Origin: Bacteroidales bacterium
GTDB taxonomy: Bacteria > Bacteroidota > Bacteroidia > Bacteroidales > WCHB1-69
Length of the DNA: 64,000 bases
Reading direction: 5' to 3'
NCBI GenBank assembly: GCA_017549765.1
Contig: JAFYNM010000010.1
Coordinates: 1-64,000, forward strand
Under the pieces are notes generated by a model. It had not been told where the DNA came from. It worked only from the letters and a program-made list of their open reading frames with translations, and did no database searches. Shown here in pieces: positions 52,780 through 60,578 of the stretch. The position numbers and the translations under genes are program-made. How positions within the stretch are numbered: the stretch's first letter is position 1; every line of letters begins with the position of its first letter.

Positions 52780-54201
52780 TTATTTTCTTCTCTTTCTCGG
52801 TTTGAGGTTGTGTGCTTTGATGAAATCATCCAAAACATCCTTCAAGGTCGGGGTGCCGATCTCCTGAAGCTCATAACCAACCTTCACAACGGGTTGTTTG
52901 ATCTTGATGAAGCGCGGCAGGTCGATAGGAGTACCGATGACCACAGCGTCGCACGGAGTGTTGGCGATGGTCTTCTCGAGGTCCTTCATCTGTTTAGCAC
53001 CGTAGCCCATAGCAGGCAGCAAGGTGCCGATGTTCGGATATTTCTCATACGTGGTGGTGAGCTCGCCAACGGTGTAAGGACGAGGATCGATCAGCTCGGC
53101 AGCGCCATACTTCTGGGCGGCAACCGTACCGGCACCGATCTTCATCTCGCCGTGGGTCAAGGTCGGACCGTCTTCCACTACGAGCACTTTCTTGCCCTTG
53201 AGCAGTTCAGGTTTGTCAACGGTGAGGATGGAAGCAGCGTCGATCTGCTTGGCAGTCGGGTTGATCTCACGCAGGTTGTTACGAACGATGTTGATGTTCT
53301 CCAAAGAAGCGGAGTCGATCTTGTTGATGACGATGACGTCAGCAATACGAGCGACCACCTCGCCAGGATAGTAGCTGACCTCTGCGCCGGGACGCAACGG
53401 GTCGGCAACACCGATGGTGAGGTCCGGTTTGTAGAACGGGAAGTCGTTGTTACCACCATCCCACAATACGATATCGCAACCGTCGGGATCTTTCTCGGCA
53501 CCAGCCATCTCAATCCACTTGCCGGTTTGAGGATCTTTGGTCTTGCCACCTTTGAGGATAGCCTCATAGTCAACACCGGCGTAGATGACGTTGCGTTTGG
53601 TCACCACGTGCGGTTCATACTCTTCCATCTCCTCGATGGTGCAGTTCTGATATTTGAGGTCATCCACGCAAGCGAAGCGTTGGACGATTTGTTTGTTCAG
53701 ATCGGGATCGTACGGCATCGGGTGACGAACGGCGACCACTCTGAAGCCCATACCAACGAGGTATTCAATGATTTTGCGGGAAGTCTGGGACTTGCCACAG
53801 CCTGTACGGGTAGCGCCAACAGCGATGACCGGTTTCTTGGAGGGGATCATCGTGTCTTTCGGGCCCATCAACCAGAAGTTAGCGCCGGCAGCGTTCACGA
53901 TAGCACTGATCTTCATCACGTAAGCATAGGGCTTGTCGCTGTATGCGAACACGCACTCGTCCACGTTGAATTCCTTGATGAGTTCGGTCAACTTGGATTC
54001 TGGATAGATCTTAATGCCCTTCGGATACAAATCCTCACCGGCCAGCTCCTTCGGATACCAACGGTCGTCGATGCCGGGGATCTGCTCAGCGGTAAAAGCT
54101 ACCACGTTGTAGTTTTTGTTGTGGCGGAAAAAGGTGTTGAAATTGTGGAAGTCTCTTCCTGCAGCACCAATAATGATTACATTTCTTCTTTTTTGTGGCA
54201 T
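52780..54201 (-). CDS. COG2403-type predicted GTPase, related to cyclic 2,3-diphosphoglycerate synthetase
   Basis: A 473-residue cytoplasmic protein. An N-terminal Rossmann-like region (IIIGAAGRDFHNFNTFFR) is followed by a P-loop (GATRTGCGKS, residues 128-137), a metal-binding or Walker B-like stretch (IVLWDGGNNDFPF), and VINKIDSAS, resembling the NKxD specificity motif. Archaeal relatives make cyclic 2,3-diphosphoglycerate. The bacterial role is poorly known. It lies next to the phosphoglycerate mutase gene, whose enzyme uses 2,3-BPG as cofactor, which hints at a shared metabolite. The ATG at 54201 is preferred over a nearby non-ATG start. Confidence 0.8.
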   Translation of the reverse strand: MPQKRRNVIIIGAAGRDFHNFNTFFRHNKNYNVVAFTAEQIPGIDDRWYPKELAGEDLYPKGIKIYPESKLTELIKEFNVDECVFAYSDKPYAYVMKISAIVNAAGANFWLMGPKDTMIPSKKPVIAVGATRTGCGKSQTSRKIIEYLVGMGFRVVAVRHPMPYDPDLNKQIVQRFACVDDLKYQNCTIEEMEEYEPHVVTKRNVIYAGVDYEAILKGGKTKDPQTGKWIEMAGAEKDPDGCDIVLWDGGNNDFPFYKPDLTIGVADPLRPGAEVSYYPGEVVARIADVIVINKIDSASLENINIVRNNLREINPTAKQIDAASILTVDKPELLKGKKVLVVEDGPTLTHGEMKIGAGTVAAQKYGAAELIDPRPYTVGELTTTYEKYPNIGTLLPAMGYGAKQMKDLEKTIANTPCDAVVIGTPIDLPRFIKIKQPVVKVGYELQEIGTPTLKDVLDDFIKAHNLKPRKRRK

Positions 54202-54271
54202 AATCAAAAAGGTTTTAAGTGATTAATTATTTTGATGAATGATGAAATAAATATCTTTCAAAAAACGAGCG

Positions 54272-54279
54272 CAAAGATA
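54272..54279 (-). promoter_or_regulatory. -7 box for the COG2403-like gene
   Basis: TATCTTTG on the minus strand, 71 bp upstream of the ATG at 54201. The rest of the 172-bp gap is AT-rich without a gene. Confidence 0.45.
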
Positions 54280-54373
54280 ATAAAAATGTTGAAATGTTGA
54301 GTTGTTTATTTGTAGAATTGTTGTTTTTTGTCGAAAAAAAGTAAAAAAATGAAGAAATAAAGGGGTGTCAAGG

Positions 54374-55123
54374 TCATGCTTTCGTCTGATTGGCGACTCC
54401 TTCTTGTCTTGCTTTGAGTTCCTCTTCTGTCACGCCCAGATACTGGTCGCTAACCACCTGCATGTCATCGTCCAGCTCCATCAGATAGGGGATGCCGGTA
54501 GGGATGTTGAGTTTGACAATCTCCTCATTGGAAATGTTCTTCATGAACTTGATGATGCCGCGGAGCGAATTGCCGTGTGCGACGACCATCACTTGCTTGT
54601 ATTGGCGGAGTTTTTGCACGATATCGACGTTCCAGAGGGGGATGATACGGCGGGTGGCGTCCGAAAGAGACTCGGTGCCGGGACGTGCCTCCTTGTATTT
54701 GATGCTTTGGTAGCGGATGTCGTTCTTGGGATGCCGCGGATCGTCCTCCGGCAGCGGCTCCGGGGCCACATCATAGCTGCGGCGCCACAAAGTGACTTGC
54801 TCTGCTCCATACACCGCCACGGCCTCTTTCTTGTTCTGGCCTTGCAACATGCCGTAATGTTTCTCGTTCAACCGCCAGGTCTTCTCCACCGGCAGCCACA
54901 TGCGGTCCATCTCTTCCAGTACGTAATTGAGCGTCTTGATGGCTCTCTTGAGATAGGATGTATAGGTGTAACGGATGTCCAAATCCGAGTTTCTCAGTAT
55001 GCGGCCGGCTTCTTTCGCCTCTTCAATGCCTTGCGGGGTAAGGTCCACGTCTGTCCAACCGGTGAACTGGTTCGACAGGTTCCACTCACTCTGCCCGTGC
55101 CGTATAAGTATCAATTTGTACAT
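54374..55123 (-). CDS. gpmA: 2,3-bisphosphoglycerate-dependent phosphoglycerate mutase
   Basis: A 249-residue glycolytic enzyme interconverting 2- and 3-phosphoglycerate. The phospho-His motif RHGQSEWN is at residues 8-15 (His9), followed by FTGWTDVDLT, TSYLKRAIKTL, the Glu of LNEKHYG and the second catalytic His in VVAHGNSLRG. It belongs to the cofactor-dependent class and so needs 2,3-BPG. Enolase, the next pathway step, is at 47011. The COG2403-type gene follows on the same strand 172 bp downstream. Confidence 0.97.
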   Translation of the reverse strand: MYKLILIRHGQSEWNLSNQFTGWTDVDLTPQGIEEAKEAGRILRNSDLDIRYTYTSYLKRAIKTLNYVLEEMDRMWLPVEKTWRLNEKHYGMLQGQNKKEAVAVYGAEQVTLWRRSYDVAPEPLPEDDPRHPKNDIRYQSIKYKEARPGTESLSDATRRIIPLWNVDIVQKLRQYKQVMVVAHGNSLRGIIKFMKNISNEEIVKLNIPTGIPYLMELDDDMQVVSDQYLGVTEEELKARQEGVANQTKA

Positions 55124-55168
55124 AGTATCTTAACTTCTTAACTTCTTATTTTCTTAACCAAAAACATA

Positions 55169-55513
55169 TCAGATATGATTGTCTTTGTCTGGGAAAATCA
55201 CCCAGGGCTTGAACTGCTTGGCCTCTTCAAAGTCAAGGGAGGCGTAGGAGATGATGACCACGATGTCGCCCACGCAGGCTTTGCGTGCGGCGGGACCGTT
55301 CAGGCAGATGACGCCGGAACCGTACGCTCCTTTGATGACGTAGGTCTCCAACCGCTCGCCGTTATTGACGTTCAGCACCTGCACCTTCTCATTCTCGATC
55401 AGATGAGCAGCTTCCATCAACTGCTCGTCGATGGTGATGCTTCCGACATAGTCCAAGTTGGCCTCGGTGACCTTGACTCTATGTATTTTGGATTTTAAAA
55501 GCTCTATAGTCAT
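55169..55513 (-). CDS. panD: Aspartate 1-decarboxylase
   Basis: A 114-residue pyruvoyl enzyme that makes beta-alanine for pantothenate and CoA. The self-cleavage site Gly24-Ser25 is visible in [10 protein letters not shown]; Ser25 becomes the pyruvoyl group. Other family residues include the [10 protein letters not shown] start, [12 protein letters not shown] and [13 protein letters not shown]. Length is typical. It has its own -7 box and a hairpin-bearing leader. Other pantothenate genes are not in the window. Confidence 0.96.
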   Translation of the reverse strand: MTIELLKSKIHRVKVTEANLDYVGSITIDEQLMEAAHLIENEKVQVLNVNNGERLETYVIKGAYGSGVICLNGPAARKACVGDIVVIISYASLDFEEAKQFKPWVIFPDKDNHI

Positions 55514-55565
55514 ACTCTTTGGATGTTTTTTGTGCCAAAAAATAGCCCTAAATGATTGAAATATA

Positions 55566-55588
55566 CCTTTTGAAGGAAATTCAAAAGG
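55566..55588 (-). promoter_or_regulatory. Leader hairpin in the panD 5' UTR
   Basis: A 9-bp perfect stem (55566-55574 with 55580-55588) and a 5-base loop lie between the panD -7 box and its ATG. The plus strand continues with ATTTTT, so it might also be a terminator of plus-strand transcription. No known riboswitch consensus was recognised. Confidence 0.45.
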
Positions 55589-55604
55589 TTATTTTTAACG
55601 GCGG

Positions 55605-55612
55605 CAAATATA
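55605..55612 (-). promoter_or_regulatory. -7 box for panD
   Basis: TATATTTG on the minus strand, 92 bp upstream of the panD ATG, leaving a leader of about 80 nt. Confidence 0.45.
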
Positions 55613-55682
55613 CAAAAACAATTGGTACGAAAAACGTTCAAAAATAAGTTTCGGAATCTGGAAACCTGATCTTAGACCTAAG

Positions 55683-56468
55683 CTATCTCAATTCTTCCAC
55701 TGGAAACTCAAAAAAAGTCTTCGGATATGGCTCGTCTTGCAGGGTGAAGTGCCACCACTCGCTATCGACGGGTTTGAATCCGTGTTTCAACATTACCTTC
55801 CGCAAAATCATGCGGTTGCGGAACTGCTCTTCCGTGATGGTGCGGCCGGCGGGAGACGGTTTCCCGTTATAGACACCCGTTTCCGGGTCTCCGCCGAAGT
55901 CGGGGTGGCTCTCCTCGCCGAACCAGTCGAAGGTGCCGCCCATATCGACCTCCTTCTCCGTGGTCATGTCGAAAAGGGTGAGATCGACGGTGGAGCCACG
56001 CGTGTGGCCGCTCTTCGCCGCAATGTAGCCTTGTTCGAACAACAGGCTCTTATCGACTTCAGGATAGAAATACTGTCGCATCAAGGTGTCGGGAATGTCG
56101 GCAGCCCAGCGCACAAAATGATCGACGGCCATCTGGGGACGGTAGGCGTCGTAGATCTTGAGCCTGTAGCCCATGCGCATCACCTCGTCGCTTACCACTT
56201 TCAGACTGTCGGCGGCACGCTTGGTCATCAGAGCGGTAGGCTGCAGGTAACCGTCAATGCGTGAGCCTACGAAGTTATAGGTGCTGAAGTAGCGGATCTC
56301 TAAGATGGCGTCGGGCACCACGTCGGTGAGGTTTACAAATTGACTGGCATCATGCACATCGGGAGCGGTACGCAATTGTGCACGTGCCGATTGCCCCATC
56401 ATGGAAGGCCAGGAAATAAAACTCAATGCGATAAAAAGAATCGTGATTTTGATGTTGTATTTGCTCAT
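55683..56468 (-). CDS. D-alanyl-D-alanine dipeptidase, VanX/DdpX-like
   Basis: A 261-residue zinc dipeptidase of family M15D. A signal peptide (to about 30) suggests a periplasmic enzyme that trims peptidoglycan-derived D-Ala-D-Ala. The zinc and catalytic residues are visible: SGHTRGSTVDLTL (His and Asp ligands) and DSEWWHF (Glu and His) near residue 235; DAYRPQMAVDHFVRW is also characteristic. There are no other van-type genes nearby, so a nutritional or wall-recycling role is more likely than vancomycin resistance. Confidence 0.92.
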   Translation of the reverse strand: MSKYNIKITILFIALSFISWPSMMGQSARAQLRTAPDVHDASQFVNLTDVVPDAILEIRYFSTYNFVGSRIDGYLQPTALMTKRAADSLKVVSDEVMRMGYRLKIYDAYRPQMAVDHFVRWAADIPDTLMRQYFYPEVDKSLLFEQGYIAAKSGHTRGSTVDLTLFDMTTEKEVDMGGTFDWFGEESHPDFGGDPETGVYNGKPSPAGRTITEEQFRNRMILRKVMLKHGFKPVDSEWWHFTLQDEPYPKTFFEFPVEELR

Positions 56469-56474
56469 ATTATT

Positions 56475-56509
56475 AGTTGTTAGTTGTCAGTTATCAGTTA
56501 TCAGTTGAT
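56475..56509. repeat. AGTTNNN heptad array
   Basis: Five consecutive 7-bp units each start AGTT, the reverse complement of the AACT-type units at 25231-25293. It starts 6 bp upstream of the VanX-like ATG. A further AT-rich, TTCTTAG-containing stretch lies to 56576. Confidence 0.8.
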
Positions 56510-56606
56510 GCTTTGAACTACGACAGGGACTATGATTTACGGTGGCGCTTCTTAGTTTCTTAACTTCATCACTTTGTTGAGCAACTTGATGAGTTTCAAG
56601 CTGAGT

Positions 56607-57284
56607 TTAGTCTATCTCGTACACGATGCCACCCATCAGCTTGTGCTCGGGGTTCTTGACCTGCACCTCGTCAGACAGACGCAGGAAGAAGTCCAGGGTG
56701 TGGTGTTTCTTGATGGTGTACTTCACACCCACCGTGGTGCGCAGTTCGTCGATGATGTTCTTGCCCGGGTGGTAGAGTCTCCACCAGAACTCTTCGGAGA
56801 CGTAGATTTTGACGGGCTTTTCGGGAATGCTGAAGGTGCATTGCAGCCGGTTGCGCATGTAGGTCTTGGGGTTGAACTTGTAATTGCCTCGCTTCTCGTC
56901 GCGGAAAGTGCTCTGAAAGGCGGCGCGATAGCTGAGCTTGGCGATGCCAAACTTCTGGCTGATGGAGAGCGAGCCCGTGATGCGATGGCGCCAGTCGAAA
57001 TAGCCATAGTCGTCCTGATAGTTCATGAGACTATAGGTGGCGCCAATTTTGAGACGTTTCTTCCAGAAGGTGTAGTCGGTGCCCACGGCAATCTTCCACC
57101 GGTCGTAATGGGTGAAGTTGTGGTCGAAACGCACTTGCGTCTCTGCATTGAAATGCCAGCCCTTCAGTATCTTCTGGTCGTATTCCACCCCGACGATGCC
57201 TCCTGTCTCGAAGGTCTGAGCGCGGAGGCAGGTGACGGACAGTGTCACGCAGCAAAGGAATAGCAGTGTTTTTTTCAGGCTCAT
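56607..57284 (-). CDS. DUF2490-family outer-membrane protein
   Basis: A 225-residue outer-membrane protein. A signal peptide (ends near residue 23, CLRAQ) is followed by about eight amphipathic strands with the DUF2490 look (WHFNAETQVRFDHNFTHYD, RWKIAVGTDYTFW, FDWRHRITGSLSI, YMRNRLQC, KIYVSEEFWWR, IVYEID). Function is unknown in the family. It overlaps the upstream DUF4956 gene by 4 bp and is the last gene of the polyphosphate-related run, so it may be its outer-membrane component. Confidence 0.85.
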   Translation of the reverse strand: MSLKKTLLFLCCVTLSVTCLRAQTFETGGIVGVEYDQKILKGWHFNAETQVRFDHNFTHYDRWKIAVGTDYTFWKKRLKIGATYSLMNYQDDYGYFDWRHRITGSLSISQKFGIAKLSYRAAFQSTFRDEKRGNYKFNPKTYMRNRLQCTFSIPEKPVKIYVSEEFWWRLYHPGKNIIDELRTTVGVKYTIKKHHTLDFFLRLSDEVQVKNPEHKLMGGIVYEID

Positions 57285-58018
57285 GCGTTGAAGTATTTAT
57301 CTGATTTCACCTTGGTGAGATGGTTGATGGTGTTGGCTTGGGAGGAGGCGGGCTTGTAATAGACCTTCACATAGGCGGTGTCTTTCAAGAAGTTGATGTG
57401 ACCCACTTCCACGTCCAGAATATCCAAGCCGGTACGCTCCACGAGGTCGGCTTTCAGCTCTTCCTCGCGTCCAGCCTTGATGAGCTCGATTTTCTCATAG
57501 AGGATGATCTTGGTCTCCATCCGTTGTTTTCGCCCTTGGATGAACTCGAAGAACCAGACGGCCAGCACCACAAAGATGTTGGTGAAGAACAGCTCTGCAT
57601 AGCTGGTGGTCATGGCCAAACCGTTGATGACAGAGATGCCGATGGTGACGAACAGATAGGTCATCTCCCGGATGGGGATGGTCTCGGTCCGGTACCGGAT
57701 CATGCCGAAGATGGCGAAGAGTCCTAATGCAAAGCCGATTTGCACTTTCACATTGTCCATCAGGAAGATCATGAAGAAGATGGTGATGCTGAAGAGCATG
57801 AAGGTGAAGTAGTAGTCTTTGCGGTGACTCTTGCGATAGTAGAAGAGGCCTATGATGATCCAGCACACAATCAGGTTGATGGCAAAGCGGAAGAGCAGTT
57901 GCCACAGGGAGGGGCCGTCGAACCAGGGGATGCCGAAGAGCTGGCTGCTGTCCATCTCGTTAACGCCGAACTGCCGGGCTATTTCAGGATCATAATCTGG
58001 GAAATCTGATTGAAACAT
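57281..58018 (-). CDS. DUF4956 membrane protein
   Basis: A 245-residue inner-membrane protein with four TM helices (about 40-150; FRFAINLIVCWIIIGLFYY, YFTFMLFSITIFFMIFL, FALGLFAIFGMIRYR, YLFVTIGISVINGLA) and a soluble C-terminal domain (about 165-245). The IFGMIRYRTETIPIREMTYLF stretch is the usual DUF4956 signature. DUF4956 proteins are typically encoded next to VTC-domain polyphosphate polymerases, exactly as here (14 bp apart). The start at 58018 is chosen because the upstream frame would overlap the VTC gene. Confidence 0.88.
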   Translation of the reverse strand: MFQSDFPDYDPEIARQFGVNEMDSSQLFGIPWFDGPSLWQLLFRFAINLIVCWIIIGLFYYRKSHRKDYYFTFMLFSITIFFMIFLMDNVKVQIGFALGLFAIFGMIRYRTETIPIREMTYLFVTIGISVINGLAMTTSYAELFFTNIFVVLAVWFFEFIQGRKQRMETKIILYEKIELIKAGREEELKADLVERTGLDILDVEVGHINFLKDTAYVKVYYKPASSQANTINHLTKVKSDKYFNA

Positions 58019-58032
58019 AATATGTCGTTTTG

Positions 58033-58860
58033 TTAATGAATATTCTTTTCGCTGCAAATCTGGAGCGGCTGGCCGATCAGTTTGCTCACATAACGCACTT
58101 TATCTTTGAAACGGTTGTATTTGATCTGTTCATCGGTGAGAAGCATGCCGAGGCAGTATTTGCTCAGGCCGCGTTGCGGCACGCGGGCGTTGAGCAACAG
58201 CTCTTTGAAGTCGGAGGACTTGTTGCCGTCCTGCTTCACCTCTACAATGACGAGATCGGAGACATCCGCTTCGCATTGGGACACCTTGTTCTGGAACCGG
58301 ATGCCGCTGTCGATGGTGATGCGCTCGGTGCGTGCTCTGTTGACGAGGGTGACACGTTGGAAGTGGTTCTGCAGTCGCGGTGTCAGCGGCTCGTCGGTCA
58401 CCCACACCTTTTGGCGGAGGAACTCTGCCGTCTCGGGATGTTCGTATAACGTGCCCCACGCGTGCTCCGGGATCTCGATGCGCTTTTTCTTGGTGCGCCC
58501 GGTGTTGATCTTGTTCTTGACTTCCAAAAAGATACTGCCAGTGTCCAGATAGTGGCGCTGGCGTATCTTCTGACGATGCAGGCGCTGGTTGTGATGGATG
58601 GTATAGGTCAGCGCGTCGCGAGTGTCGAAGTAGAGCGTGGTGTAGCGTGCGGAGCGAAGCCCGTCGATGTCCTGCACATAGAATAACGACTCCCAATGTT
58701 GCGCCATCTCCCGAAGCGTCTGCCGGTTGGTCAGATACTTGGTGTCGGTGCGGTTCATCAGCTTGACGGTCTTCATCTCCTCCAGGGTGATAGGTTGCAT
58801 GCCAGACAGGATACTGTCCAGAAACGCGAAGTGGTTGTCGTTGAAAGTCTCCTCACTCAT
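58033..58860 (-). CDS. VTC-domain polyphosphate polymerase
   Basis: A 275-residue protein of the VTC family, whose yeast counterpart makes polyphosphate from ATP inside a basic tunnel. Visible signature residues are NRTDTKYL near 35-45, TLYFDT, RQRHYLDTGSIFLEVKNK, TKKKRIEIP, and VIVEVKQD, with Arg/Lys/Glu at the expected spacing. No SPX or TM region is present, so it is a soluble catalytic unit probably working with the DUF4956 membrane protein that follows 14 bp downstream. A CotH-type partner, often found in such loci, is absent. The ATG at 58860 is preferred over a TTG 9 bp earlier. Confidence 0.88.
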   Translation of the reverse strand: MSEETFNDNHFAFLDSILSGMQPITLEEMKTVKLMNRTDTKYLTNRQTLREMAQHWESLFYVQDIDGLRSARYTTLYFDTRDALTYTIHHNQRLHRQKIRQRHYLDTGSIFLEVKNKINTGRTKKKRIEIPEHAWGTLYEHPETAEFLRQKVWVTDEPLTPRLQNHFQRVTLVNRARTERITIDSGIRFQNKVSQCEADVSDLVIVEVKQDGNKSSDFKELLLNARVPQRGLSKYCLGMLLTDEQIKYNRFKDKVRYVSKLIGQPLQICSEKNIH

Positions 58861-58877
58861 GGCACACAAGGACTGTC

Positions 58878-59282
58878 TTATCGGATATATTCGAACTCCT
58901 TGACAGATATCAATTTGCCGTCGGGAGAGTAGTTGTACTGCTTGTGTTTGGTGCCGTCACTGTTGTACTCGAACTTGCGGATGCGGATTGCTTTGTTGCG
59001 CTCGTCGTACACCACCTCTTGCTTCACTTTGCCGTTTTCGTTATAGGTGTATGTGCAGCGGCTGACCATCTTGGAAGAGGAGTTGTACTCAATCTCCTCG
59101 ATTTTGCGGCCTTGGGCGTCATATTTGGTCACGTGGTCCAGATAGCGGGCGCCTTTGCCGGCGTTGCCACGCTTCCACTCCTTGACGGTCAGGTTCTTGC
59201 GGTTCTCCTGTTTGGAAGATTGTGCAGATGCCACACCCAAAGAGAGGGTGAGCAGGCACACAATTATCAATAACTTTTTCAT
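58878..59282 (-). CDS. Small secreted protein with RHS/MORN-like repeats
   Basis: A 134-residue secreted protein: signal peptide (ends near 21, GVASA) and about four repeats of a Tyr-rich beta-hairpin (HVTKYDAQGRKIEEIEYN, CTYTYNENGKVKQEVVYD, FEYNSDGTKHKQYNYS, PDGKLISVKEFEY). These resemble YD/MORN-like repeats. Its role in the operon is unknown; it is 17 bp upstream of the VTC gene. Confidence 0.78.
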   Translation of the reverse strand: MKKLLIIVCLLTLSLGVASAQSSKQENRKNLTVKEWKRGNAGKGARYLDHVTKYDAQGRKIEEIEYNSSSKMVSRCTYTYNENGKVKQEVVYDERNKAIRIRKFEYNSDGTKHKQYNYSPDGKLISVKEFEYIR

Positions 59283-59326
59283 TGTCTTGTTTTTTTAGAA
59301 TGAGTTACAATGAGTGGTATTCACGC

Positions 59327-60043
59327 TTAAGGTTTAATGGTGACCTCAAATCTGTCGGGGATCTCCACGATGGCGTCGGGTTCGATGACGGAGACGGTCT
59401 TTTGGACGATGAGCGGAATCTCGTCTTCATTGTAGATGCTGGTGGTGAAGACGATATAGTCGCCAGGGGTCACTTTCTGGAACATGAAGACGCCGTCCAG
59501 TCCGGCGCGCACGTCGTCGCAGGGGAACGCCTCGCCCACGCGCTGCAGGTACATGCGGTGGTTGTAGGCTGGTCCGGTGCTTAATACGTTCCCGTTTTTA
59601 TCGATGTAGGTGGCATACACCTGCCCTTTGACGATAGAGGTACCGTAGGCCTTGCCGTCATGAATGTAGATGTCGGGAACCGTGACGGTCTCCCCCTTGC
59701 CCAACGTGACAGTCTGCGCCACCGCTACCCGCTCGCCTGAGGGCTTGGTGGAGTAGGCATATACGGTATAGTTGCCGGGTCGAAGGTATCTGAAGATATA
59801 ATGGCCAGTATGGTCGGTCTCCACATCATCACCGTAGAAAGAGTCATTGCCATAGACGATGAAGACGTCCTCCTTGGCGGCCAAGACAGTGTCCTTGTCC
59901 AGGTTATAGTTGTCGTCGGGGTGCAATACCAGATAGACATTGCCCTCGATGGTGCCGCGACCGCCGGTGCCTTCCCCTTTGTTACAGGAGGAGAAAGAGA
60001 ACAGTGTGGCCGTCAACAGTAGAAAAGTCAGTATTTTTTTCAT
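59327..60043 (-). CDS. Lipoprotein with carboxypeptidase-regulatory-like domains
   Basis: A 238-residue lipoprotein from MKKILTFLL at 60043; the lipobox is FSFSSC near residue 20. Two Ig-like/regulatory-like beta domains follow (TIEGNVYLVLHPDDNY, HTGHYIFRYLRPGNYTVYAY, then IVKGQVYATYIDKNGN, DGVFMFQKVTPGDYIVFTT). The GxYxxxxLxPGxYxV pattern fits carboxypeptidase-regulatory or SdrD-like folds. It may be the periplasmic or surface component of the run. An upstream frame was rejected because the lipoprotein signal needs this start. Confidence 0.8.
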   Translation of the reverse strand: MKKILTFLLLTATLFSFSSCNKGEGTGGRGTIEGNVYLVLHPDDNYNLDKDTVLAAKEDVFIVYGNDSFYGDDVETDHTGHYIFRYLRPGNYTVYAYSTKPSGERVAVAQTVTLGKGETVTVPDIYIHDGKAYGTSIVKGQVYATYIDKNGNVLSTGPAYNHRMYLQRVGEAFPCDDVRAGLDGVFMFQKVTPGDYIVFTTSIYNEDEIPLIVQKTVSVIEPDAIVEIPDRFEVTIKP

Positions 60044-60072
60044 TGTGATATGATTGTTTTTTTCGTTGATGA

Positions 60073-60567
60073 TTAGGCATACAGGTCGATCCATTCGTAG
60101 GTGTTGCCTTGGTGGTCGAGGAAACGGATGAGGTCTTCCCGACGGATGATGAGCGAAGCGGTGTTGATGCAGGGGTGGAAGCTCACCTTCTCTGCCTCTT
60201 GCAGTTTCTTGTCGATGAAGACGTGCACATGATGTTCGGTGTCGTTGATGAGGCCGAAGGGGGTGACGGAGCCGGGATGTACGCCCAAGTACTTCATGAG
60301 CCGTGGCTCTGAGGCGAAGCTCAGCTTCCCTTGGTGCAGTTGCTTCTCGATGGCGTGGATGTCCATGTTCTGGTCACAGTCCAGCAGCACAAGATAGTGC
60401 CTGTTTCCTTTGTGGTTTCGGAAGAACAGGTTCTTGCAGTGCTTGGCATCATGGCCGGCCCAGTATTGCTTGGCAATTTCAATGGTGGGTGCCTCCGGGT
60501 GTTCCAGATATTCAAACGAGATGTCGAGTTGCTCTAAAAGCTGATATAACCGAGGGTCTCCGTTCAT
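60073..60567 (-). CDS. YbaK/ProX-family prolyl-tRNA editing protein
   Basis: A 164-residue cytoplasmic protein of the YbaK/ProX family, which hydrolyses Ala or Cys mischarged to tRNA-Pro. Family features visible here are HPEAPTIEIAKQYWAGHDAK, KNLFFRNHKG, YLVLLDCDQNMDI, LSFASEPRLMKYLGVHPGSV (Lys and Gly in the active site), and PFGLINDTEHHVHVFIDKKL. It lies 11 bp after the C10 peptidase gene and 29 bp before the lipoprotein gene, an apparent passenger in the run. Confidence 0.9.
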   Translation of the reverse strand: MNGDPRLYQLLEQLDISFEYLEHPEAPTIEIAKQYWAGHDAKHCKNLFFRNHKGNRHYLVLLDCDQNMDIHAIEKQLHQGKLSFASEPRLMKYLGVHPGSVTPFGLINDTEHHVHVFIDKKLQEAEKVSFHPCINTASLIIRREDLIRFLDHQGNTYEWIDLYA

Positions 60568-60578
60568 CGGGCAGGATT

